Of a stretch of DNA of 64,000 nt, positions 35,601 to 47,600 are shown piece after piece; position 1 is the first letter of the stretch; each line of letters starts with the position of its first letter. This stretch comes from Malachius bipustulatus (lineage: Eukaryota; Arthropoda; Insecta; Coleoptera; Melyridae), in contig OU342630.1 of NCBI GenBank assembly GCA_910589415.1, forward strand, positions 73,652,186 through 73,716,185, written 5' to 3'. A program made the position numbers and the translations under genes. The notes beneath the pieces were generated by a model. That model saw nothing but the letters and a program-made list of their open reading frames with translations. It made no database searches and was not told the DNA's origin.

Positions 35601-38600
35601 CTCACAAAATTAAATAATGAAGCCGTTGACATGATTGCGATTTATTTTGAGTGTTTTCAAAATGTAGCTATAGCTGCAACACAGTACGCGGCACGGTATC
35701 CAGATCGCCTTCATTACGGGAGAAGAATGTTTCCGCGCTTGGTACAGCGATTATGCGATACTGGAAGTTTTCGTTGTGCTAAACGTCGCAGGCGTCGCAA
35801 TGGAAGGACCGAAAAAAATATTATCAATGTCTTGGCTTACATAGAATTTTATAGACATGTAGAAACTAGAACATTGTCTCTAGACTTGGGAATTTGTTGC
35901 ACGGACAACTGTTAGAAATATTTTGAAAGATTATAGGTGAATAATTTTACCTTATTCCAAGTATCTTAGCACATACCCTCAAATACAAATTCAGTGTTAT
36001 TCTCGTTTTATTATTTTTTACTACTGATTATGTTGTTTTCTACTTTTATATTACATCCTTACCACATAGTCTTGCACCAGACGCTAAATAAACAAGATTT
36101 CGATAATAGATTAAATTATTGTCATAATGGATGCTAGGCATACTTAAGGAAAACGGAAATTTCTTAAAGGAAATTCTCTGGACCGACGAGGCTACCTTTA
36201 ATAGTGATGGTAGAGTAAACCTTCATAATATGCATTATTGGTCCGCTGAAAATCAACGTTGGTTAAGAGAGAGAAGTGCAGCAGCAGGGAGGCTGGAGCC
36301 TAAATGTGTGGTGCGGTATCATTGGGGACAGAATTATTGAACCTTACTTTTTTGATCAAGCTTTAACTGGTAACCGCTTCTTAGAGTTTTTGATCAACGA
36401 CTTGCCAATTTTGTTGGAAGATGTGCCACTCGAAACTAGGAGAACTATGCTTCTGAAATTAGAATGATGGTTGTCCGGCACATTATTCAATTAATGTCCG
36501 AAACCATATTTACTGGATCTTTCGAGAACGCTGGATAGGAAACGGAAGCTGATTTCCTTGTCCGGCAAGCGTCCCCCGACATTACTTCTGGGGACGCTTA
36601 AAAGACATTGTTTTTCAAACTCCACCAACAACACGAATGGATATGGAAAACAGAATTCGAAACTCAATTCCTCAACTATCAGCGGCAGAAATCGAGGCTG
36701 CGGTTCTGCTGACTCAAGAAAGACTGGAACAATGTGTGGAATATGACGGAAGGCAATTTGAACACAGAAGGCATTAATCTTTTTTCAAAATGGGTCCTTT
36801 TCAGGACCACAACTTTATTTAAAAGGAAAATCGTTACGAAAACGCGTGAGGAGTTTAGCTTTTGTTTCCATGGCCTACTACTTGCCTTCTTATCGAAAGC
36901 AACAATGCATTTTTAAATGGGGATATATGAATTTTCTTGGTTTGGTATTTTTTTAATAATTTGAGTTAGGAAAAAGATATTAAGATGCGGTTTGCGCAAG
37001 CTTATTGGTTGATCATTTGTCTATTTTCTAGTCTAAAAAAAGTCATATCATCGCATTTAAATTTTTTGAGAAAATCCAATATTTTGGTTATAATGTCGGA
37101 TAACGCCCTCTATCGGCGGCCGTGTAGGTCACAACTGTCATTGTCACAAGAAACCTAAAAGCCCAAGAAATGCTCTTTTCAATTAAACCAAATTTATCCA
37201 AATCATTGAAGCCGTTTCGAAGTTACAGGCATTTGTTTAAAACAACATTCAAATACCTCCCACCACTTTATTTCGAAAGATAGAGAAAAATTGTTTCTAT
37301 AAAAAATGTTAGACTTTAAGATAACATTAAAACGCAAATACTTTTTTGTTACATTCATTGGGGAAAATCACAAGAAACGTAACTTTATGTAATTCAAGAT
37401 GGTGCAAACGCCCTCTGGCAGCCATCTTGGAAACTTGAAAATAATTTCCAGCATTTTCCCTTGCCCACTTAACCTATAAAAATTTTTACCGTAACTCTCT
37501 ACGATCATTAGTTTCTGAGATACAGCCGCTTACCTCGCTTATTGGCCCACCCTGTACATAAATTTGTTCAATATTTTCTATTTGTATTTGCATGTGCATT
37601 TATCTCATGCTACAATTATTATTATACATATTAAAGATTAACAATGTTTTATTAAACGTTTACCTTGATTTATCAACATCAAAATACCCTAGTCTAAAAC
37701 ATAATTAAAAACTGCAACCCTATAAAAAAACACATGATATAATATGATTCTTGTATATTCAAATTATTTTTCCCGACGTAAGAGTAACAGTTACGTTGTC
37801 TCCATATTTTTCCCAATAAAAAGCACGGTAAATTATGATACAAAGTAACATTTCCAACATTCTCGATAAAAAAATTTCTAAGGTAGTGATTCTAAGGTAG
37901 TGACCATCGTGTTCAGCATCCTTGAAAACGGGGATATGCGGCAGGTTGTCCAATTAATGAAAAAAACACATTTTGAACCCCCTTGAAGTATGTTTTCCTC
38001 GATTTGGGAGGATGAAAACGGGTGATTAAGAGGCAGTATCTACATATACAGGGATCTTGGAAGCGGTAAGATAAACGGGTGCATCATGTTTTAAAACATG
38101 TGTCGGAAAATTAAAGGCTGAATTTCTTGGCGCGTTCTGAAAAGAAAATTCTCATTAACATGGGTTCGCAAACATATCGTTTTTCGAGATACTTTTTTTT
38201 AATTATTTTTTTATATGACGATATCTTAGGAACTTGAGAAATAAAACTGAAATTTAGTACATATCATATCACTAATAGTACCTACTTTTTTAGGAGCTAA
38301 TTATTTCTTTATTGCAGTGAAACAAATCATAAAAAAATTATCAAAAACACGAATGTAATGTTTTTTCAACAACATAACATGTTGCTACTTTTATGTTTTT
38401 CATCATAAAATGCTGTTTTTTCTCGAAAACACTTCATGTTAAAGCTTTTGACCAAGAGCACCTTTTTCATGTAAAATGCATGACAATTTAAAATGATGTA
38501 GGTACTTTCATAAGGCCAATTTTCCCAGTGTCGCAGAAATTAGGGGCAAAATAGTTTCAAGCAAGTGATTATTGTTGTCTAAGGGACATTTATTTAAGTA

Positions 38601-41600
38601 GAGCTCAAAAAGTCAACGATATTAATGATAAGCTGTGTAGTAGAAAAGTTCAGTTTTTTATCTCAAACGGTTCCTGAGATATCGGCAATAAACTGAAAAA
38701 AAAAAAAATTATTTAACCCTATATCTCGAAATCGGTGAATTTTCGAACCAATGTTATTAACATTTTTTTAGGAACTTTTGTTCTCAGAATGTGCCAAGAA
38801 ATCATATAAAATATTAATTAGACTTGTGTTTTATTGTGAGAATAATACAACTCAAAACAGTGTGTAACTAAATGTAGATAAATATAATGAATATAATAGT
38901 TAATATAATCCATAGGTATACATATTTATATCAAGCAACAAGTAAGTGTTCATACCAAATAAAAAATTCCAACTAAATAGCTAATAGGTATGAAAGAAAA
39001 AATTAAGCACTTGTGATATTTCAAAGGTTTTAACATTTTTTTATAAATGTGTGCTTTCATAATGATTAGCAACTAGGTACTATGCCTAGAAAAATATAGC
39101 AGCGGCCTCGTTGCATGGTTTTCATTGTACCAATAGGTCTTGGATAAACAAAAAATGCCACCAAATCTCCAAATTTTCGTGATATAACTAATGCATGCTT
39201 TGTTGTATAAGAGCGATATATGAATATGCTGTCTTGATTATCTAAAATATCAAATAAATAATTTAGCTTGAATAGCGACTGTATGATTTTTTCTACTTAC
39301 AGAAACGAATAGAGTAAAAGACAGAGTTCCAAATGCTCCTGTTGTCAAAACCACTGGTTGCATACACATAATCTGCATAATTATGAAACTCTTTCGCAAG
39401 GATACATCAGCGTTATACCATTTTGACTGATACAAGACTTCCGATGTCTCTTCAAACTAAAAGCAATAACAATGATATAATATTTAACAAATTCTTAACT
39501 TTTTCAACCAAATAAAGTTTAAACTTTTAAAGTTTAAACATTTAATAAACAATAATAATAATTGTTGTTACAATAATTTATCCATCTTTTGTCTTTTGTT
39601 TCTATATCTTTCATTCCAAAATCTGACTTTGCTAATATAATCAGTAATCACGATCTTGAAATTTTTATACAGTCCGTACCGCAAGAAATATTTTAAAATC
39701 AAAAATGAAAAAAAAACTAGATATATTATCCGTTAGATTAGTGAATCCCATAAAATAACATTTGAGGAAAAAGACTTAATCTCACAGTGTTTCTGTTTTC
39801 TTTTCCTTCTTTGTCAATTGCTTTTTACAGTATAACAATTTTTTTTTTCATTTTTCAAGTTTATTCTTCAATGATCGATCTACCAATCGATTTCCCGCGA
39901 GATTTCCCGTTATGTCAAATTTGTTTCGGAGAAAAACTTTATTAAATAAAGTGGACTGCCCATTTAACTTGGGTTGCATTAATACACAGCATAACGATCA
40001 ATCAAAAAAAAATGACATAAATATTAAAAATTGTAACATAAATAATAATTATTAAAGAACATTAATTTTAGGAATAAATGTGTTTGTTTATGATTCTGAT
40101 AGAATCTATTAAAATTTGTTCAGAAATTTCGTTAATTATTTCTGAGTTCAGGTTAAAGCGATTGAAGAATTCAATTACACTTTTACCGATTGTACCACGA
40201 CTACCAAACCAAAGGCCGATGACTTCCCATTTGCGCATGCCAAAACTTGATTTATATCAATTGATTTTCCCACACACGAACAGTGAATAATAGTATATTA
40301 TTTTATAAGGAGGGAAAGTGACACTTTTTCATGGCGCGCTCGTGTTTATCAGCCGAACGAAGTTAACAGAGAGCAAGCCATGAAAAGTAACTTTTTTTTC
40401 CTCCAAATAAAATATGCTATTTTTTCTTCAAATGTGGGCAAATTTAAACAAGAACGTCACTTTTAATTGAAGGAAAGCGGATTTTCAAAAGGTTTAGACC
40501 GATAAGTAGGTGAGTATGGAGTATGGAGTATGGGCTGCTTCTACAGAAACGCGGCGCTGTCAAATTGACACTGTCATCAACGTCAGTAAACATCGAGAAT
40601 TGAAATTATTAAAGAAAAATAATAAAATAATAATTATGTAACTAAACTACTAATCATCGTAAAATCAAAATTTAAAACGTTAAAAAAAGTTTGTAAGTTA
40701 TAAAATTAATGATAACATCTACCCTACCTCTTGCTAGAGCCTGCTTGGTCAATTTTTTCATTTTCTGTGTGCCAGTCAGTCAGAAGTTGAATGTTAAATG
40801 TTGGTCATTGTAGATAGGTACCTAAAATAACTGTGCACCTAATACCTACCTACCTAATAATAAAAATATAAGATATGTTGGATTCCCTTATGTACCTCTG
40901 GTTATAATTATTATCCTTGTTTTCAATATTCAAATTTCAATACGGAATAATAATTATTTTTGCTTACCTCGCAATAATTCAACTTTTTTTCTGACGTTAG
41001 GCTCGACTGACGACGAGCACAAGCTCGACTCGACTGAAGTCGACTGTTGACCGTCCGGCTTCGGGTATAATATGACGTTTCACAGAATTACTTCGTTTCG
41101 GTCGAGGGGTAGGACACTCTATGGAAATGTCTGTACACAGCTTTGGAAATGTTTGGAAATGTTTGGAATTGGAAATATTTGGAAATATTTTGAAATATTT
41201 TGAAATATTTGGCAATGTTTGGAAATGTTTGGTAATATTTGGAAATATTTGGAAATGTTTGGCAATGTTTTGAAATGTTTTGGCAGTGTTTGGAAGTATT
41301 CAGAGTGTTTTGCGTTAGTCGCATCCGCACAAGTTATCTTTTGTCCTACGTATTTTCAATGTTTTAATTATTCCCTGTCTCTCAATTCAGTCTCACCGGT
41401 CGCTGCGCTGATTCCCGTAAACTATTTGGATATTTGCATTTTGCAAACATATTTGTGATGTGATTAAAATAGGGATAAAAAATTTTGTCTAATAGAATAA
41501 ACGTGTAAACGGGGGTATTAAACGTTTAAACGCGGTTAACCATATTATGGTACAATTTGTAGTACCACCTCATTAATCAAAAGTAAAAAATTTGTTAACG

Positions 41601-44600
41601 CAATGCAAAATCAAGAAAATATGTAGTTCAATCAATTTTACAAAAAATGTTTAATTACCCTTATTTGGTCCATTAAATTAGTGTTTTGGTAAATATTTAC
41701 ATCCACGTGTCCTAAGTTCCATCAATTTTTTCGGGACCGAGGAGAGAAATAGGGGTGCTGGGTGGGTAAGAAGCTTAAAAGAGCTATTGCAAACTAATAT
41801 TAAGGTCACAACTGAGGCCTCTTTGACACTAAGGTCGCATTGCTGTTTTTTTTTTCTTCACTTTCAAGGCAAGGAATATCTTCAAAAATTAACAGTGGCA
41901 CGATTTTCCATTTTGCATTTATTTTGCATTTGCATTCCAAAAAGCGTGACATCGATCACTATTATAGTCCGGATACATTATGAGTGAGCTTGGGGACTTA
42001 AGCCGGTACTGGAGCGCGCGGATGATGAATCCGCCCGCTCGATGCGCTTCCCTTCTTCCCTTGCATGTTTACATGTGTAATATGCGGTGCTAACCAGGTT
42101 CAGGTCAGTAATTATCTAAACTCCAAACAGGCTAACCGTCTCTCACATATTTCGGAAATAAATACTTGAAAACCTATGGAAATGTTTGGATATATTTGGA
42201 AATGTTTGGAAATATTTGGAAATATTTAGCAATGTTTGGAAATATCTGGTAAATATTTGACAATATTTGGAAATGTTTGGCAATGTTTGGAAATATTTGA
42301 CTATTTTTTTGGAAATATTTGACAGTGTTTGGCAGTGTTGTACACATTCATTGCCAGTGTCTTACCCCTTGGTTTCGGGGTAGATTTTCCAAAGATTAAT
42401 GCCCGTATTCACAAACGATAATTTCCTAAATAATTACGTAATCAATTATACCCATCTCATTCTATTGCAAAAAAACTGCATATCTCCATCTCACTCATTT
42501 AAATAATTACGTAATTATTTAGGAAATTATCGTTTGTGAATACGGGCATATGTTTGATTAATACCGAATTCCTTTTAACCTTATTAGATAATAATAAACT
42601 AGTTTTCATATCTTAGGTTAAATGTTATTGATGAATACAGGGTGATCCCGAAATGGCGGACACGCTATACAGGGTGTTGTAGAGGATGTTCAGAAAGACT
42701 GTAAATTTAAAACAAAAATTGTCTCCTCGCCTTCGTTACTGATATACAGGGTGTCCCAATATTCCATGGACATGGAGCAACCACAGATTACTGAGGTAAA
42801 AAAAAGTCGCTCTAACCAAACTTATCTCTGTACCAAAGTGCTTCGTTTGTCCGTTAGAGGGCTTCAAAGTCTTTTGAAAATTTTAGTTTTTTTGAAATAG
42901 CGCAAAGTCGGCTGATTCCAATTCGATGAAATTTGGTAGGTCAATTTCTTATTAAAAGTACTAACTTCTGATGTACATGATAATTTGACGGAAACCCGGG
43001 AAGGGGTGAAACTACCCCTACCCTCCATTAAAATCGATCGTAATTGTTGATAGGGTAGCAGAAACGCTGTTCATGTTTTTTTGTTTGAAAGATACATCGT
43101 TTTAGCCCATTTTTGGTCTCCAACAAAAATCTGTATCTTTTCGAGGTGCTATATGATAAAATAAATTAGTCGATGATAACTAAATTTTTATTTCATTCTT
43201 TTAATTTGAAATCAAATTTTCAATTGTCAGGTGATTATTTTATCTAATCTCATAAAAGATGCTCGATGTGGGCGCCGGTTTGGACCCTAGAAAGTTACAT
43301 CCTGCGCAAAAAAATGATTTTAACTTTTCTTGGAACCTCGTCGTTTTGCAAACTGTTTACTGCGTTTGAAAAAAACCGTTTGCAAACACCTGAAAAAAAA
43401 CCGAACCATACTAAACATCTTTAATGAGATTAGATCAAATAATCACCTGACAATTGAAAATTTGATTTCAAATTAAAAGAATGAAATAAAATTTTGGTTA
43501 GGTGTCATCGACTAATTTATTTTATCACATGGCACCTCGGAGAGATACAGATTTTTGTAGGAGACCAAAAATGGGCTAAAATGATGTATCTTTCAAACAA
43601 AAAAACATGAACAGCATCCCTGCTACCCTATCAACAATTACGATCGATTTTAATGGAGGGTAGGGGTAGTTTCACCCCTTCCCGGGTTTCCGTCAAATTA
43701 TCATGTACATCAGAAGTTAGTACTTTTAATAAGAAATTGACCTACCAAATTTCATCGAATTGGAATCAGCCGACTTTGAGCTATTTCAAAAAAACTAAAA
43801 TTTTCAAAAGACTTTGAAGCCCTCTAACGGACAAACGAAGCACTTTGGTATAGAGATAAGTTTGGTCCGAGCGACTTTTTTTTACCTCAGTAATCTGTGG
43901 TTGCTCCATGTCCATGGAATATTGGGACACCCTGTATAGGGTGTCCTTTTTCTAAGCTTTAAATCAAAACGGTAGTCAACTTTAAACAACCTCCACTGGT
44001 AAAGCACATGATTTGACATAACTATTACGATAGCGTTTGCTTTTTATTTTTATTATTATCGGGAACGGAATTACAGACATTCAAAGTTTACCTATTCCCT
44101 GAGTTCAACAAAATTTTTCAATGTGGCATCGTTGTTCAAATTCAAACTCAACAATGCAACTAAAATAGATTTTGAATAATATTATCGGATATGTTTCCCC
44201 GCAACGATTATTGTTTTGAACATTGTTGAACTTTCCATTTCATATGTTTCCATGGTAATATCTATCTGGGTATTATTGTAGACCTACACACTATTTTTTC
44301 CTTAAGAAGATTAGTGCAGTGTTGTGACTTTTTTTTTCCACAAAAGTGGTCATATCTTCTTAAGGGAGTCATACTGGAGAAAACAGTAAATAAAACTTAG
44401 AATCCTTAATCCACAATGGATGCTGTGGTGCTGTCCGTGTCCGCCATTTCGGGATCACCCTGTTACGAGCCTACATTAATAAAATTTCAATAGTTGATTC
44501 TTAATATAGGTAGCTATGGGTTTGTATGTTCATGTTGCTATGGCACCACTTTAGTTCCGGCGGAGGCAAAGTATTGCTATGGCAACATTTTAGCTCCGGC

Positions 44601-47600
44601 GGAAGAAAAGTGAAACTTTGCGACCGGCTACTGAGTCGAATAATGTCTGATTTACTGACGTTTGAAGATAATAGTATATTATTTTATACGGAGGGAAAGT
44701 GACACTTTTCATGGCGCGCTCGTGTTTATCAGCCGAACGAAGTGAGGCTGATAATAGAGAGCAAGCCATGAAAAGTCACTTTTCCTCCAAATAAAATATA
44801 CTATTTTTTCTTCAAACGTGGGCAAATTTAAGCAAGAACATCATTTTTAATTGAAGGAAATTTTCAAAATTTCCTTCAATTACCTTCAATTTCCTTGCGA
44901 ATTTTCAAAAGGTTTGGACTGGTATAAGTAGGTGAGTATGGAGTATGGGCTGCTTCTATAGAAACGCGGCGCTGTCAAATTGACACTGTCATCAACGTCA
45001 GTGAACATCGAGAAATTATTATTGAAATTATTAAAGAAAAATAATAAAATAATAATTATGTAACTAAACTACTCATCGCAAAATCAAAATTAAAAACGTT
45101 ATAAAAGTTTGTAAGTAAGTTATAAAATTATTAATGATAACATTAATACTTCTTGCTACCTACCTCTTGCTAGACCCTGCTTGGTCAATTTTTTTCATTT
45201 TCTGTTAATGATGATGCCAGTCCAGTCAGTCAGAAGTTGAATGTTAAATATGTAGGTCATTGTAGGTAGGTACCTATAACTGTGCACTATAATACCTACC
45301 TAATAATAAAAATATAAGATGTTGGATTCCTTTATGTACCTAGGTATAGTTCGACCAGAGATATAACGAAACGACTTCTGTCATTTTATCAATTTTTGGA
45401 TTATTGAAATATTGTTGAAGTCATAAAATATGACAGTTTAACAATTAGATTTTTTCGTTATATCTCTTGGTCGACAATATATGGTTATAATTATTATCCT
45501 TGTGTTCAATATTCAAATTTCAATACGGAATAATAATTATTTTTGTTTACCTCGCAATAACCCAACTTTTTTTCTGACGTTTGAGCCGACTGAGCCGAGC
45601 ACGAGCTCGACTCGACTGAAGTCGACTGTCGACCGTCCGGCTTCGGGTATAATTATGACGTTTCATAGAATTACTTCGTTTCGGTGTAGATTTTCCAAAG
45701 ATTATGCTTGATTAATACCAAATTCCTTTTAACCTTATTAGATAATAATAAACTAGAGAGTTTTCATATCTTAGGTTGAATTTTATTGATGATACGGGCC
45801 TACATTAATAAGATTTCAATAGTTGATTCATGATTCTTAATACAGGTAGCTATGTGTTTGTATGTTGATGTTGCTATGGCCCCACTTTAGCTCCGGCGGA
45901 GGAAAAGTGAAACTTTGAGACCGGCTACTGAGTCGAGTAATGTCTGATTTACTGACGTTTGAAGAAAAAAGTATATTTTACATTTAATCTTAATTTAATC
46001 TGTATCTGGTTCCAACTTCAATAATTTTTAAACTGTCGCATAGGATATCAACTAAGCTTACTAAAATTACTAAAATTATTCGGCAAAAATATCTTTTGCT
46101 ACTCTTATTGAATAATATTCCAATTATTAGAGCTTTTTGGATGAATTATGAAGGTTATTATTCGTATAGGTATTGAATTGCAGTTCATAATACCCTGCTC
46201 TTTTCCAATCACAGTTACTAGCAATTCATAATACCCGCTCGTGGACCAATCAAAAGCTGTAAATTTGACAAACAGAGCAAAAGAATGAATAGGAACGATA
46301 ACTGACATTTCTCGGAATCCACGCGTGCGCAGTGGTAGTCGGTAGTGGAAGTTACCACGCAGTAAAAAAAAAATTATTTTGATAAAAAAAAAAGATATAT
46401 AAAAGAGTAGGAAAAGCATTGTATTACATTCGCGATTACGGTCATTATTCACTTGATGATGACAGTGCATCATCTCGTAAATAATGACTTCATAATCGCT
46501 CATACAGGGTGTCCGGTAAGTACCTCCTAATCTCTCGGGAGCATACAGGGGAGGTCAAAAAAAACCTTGTCTGTCATAAAAAAAATTCCTAAAGTGTCCC
46601 CATACGGAGATATGGAGCCCTAAAAGGGTGCCCCGCAATTTACTTTTTTGCCTCTAACTTTTGAAACGACCTGTATAATAGGATAGAATTTTAACACTTT
46701 ATAGAGGCCACAGAGAGCCATCAGGCCATATTAAAGTCTATGTTTGACGTCGTCAGGGAAGTCAGGAACGGACTTACCATCATACTCGTCGAGTCAAAAT
46801 TTTGACAGGTGTAACGTTACAGAGCTAAAAACTATTTTTTTGAATAGTCTAATACTTCATCTTTAAAAAAGGTGCTCTTAATTTATTTCGGTAAAACTGA
46901 CGATTTTCTAGATAAATCGGTTTTTAGTTGTGCGAAACACTCAAAAGTTACTAATGCTAAACACAAACAGGTAAAAATCAGGTTCTTGTTGATAAACCTA
47001 CATACCTACATAATGGATTGCTATTGACGGAACTTGATCAAAATTCGCATAAAAGTCGATTTATCTTGAGAACCGCTAGTTTTATCGAAATAAATTAAGA
47101 GTACCTTTTGTGAAGATGAATGACCAGCGTATTTAAAAAATAAGTTTTCAGCTCTGGAAAATGACACCTGTCAAAACTTTGACACAATGAGTGTGGTGGT
47201 AAGTCCGTTCCTGACTTCCTTTAGGACGTCAAACATCCACTCTGATATGGCTTAATGAGTCTTTATGGCCTATATAAAAAAAATAAAATTTCATCAAATT
47301 ATACAGGTCGTTTCAAAAGTTAGAGCCGAAAAAGTAAATCTTAGTGTACCATTTCGGGGCTCTGTATCTCCGTTTAGGGACACTTTAGGAATGTTTTTTT
47401 TTTAAGACAGACTAGGTTTATTTTGACCTCCCCTGTATGCTGCCGAGAGATTAGGAGGTACTTACCGGACACCCTGTATAATAATATACTTTTTTTTGTT
47501 AAAATGTGTGCACAATATTGTCAGATTTGACCCCTGAACTTTTCAGTGATAATATATAATAAATCTCATACTAAGTGGTACTGTTATGACTTATGACCAA

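Larger units (their letters stand above)
40291..44670 (+). repeat. AGTATATT repeat family, copy B, heavily nested
   Basis: It begins with the terminal hairpin (TAGTATATTATTTTATAAGG, with the CATGGCGCGCTCG / GAGCAAGCCATG stem) and follows copy C at 44671-45980 segment by segment. It is interrupted by a hAT-like element (41103-42371), a hairpin MITE (42400-42548) and a CAGGGTG MITE (42636-44465). It resumes after the last and ends at GACGTTTGAAGATAA, where copy C starts directly in tandem. It lies in intron 4 of OR1. Confidence 0.8.

Noticed and set aside
41088..41458. Open frames with repeated FGNIWKYLEMFGN-like text
   Set aside because: Translations of the TTTGGAAAT minisatellite within the hAT-like element.
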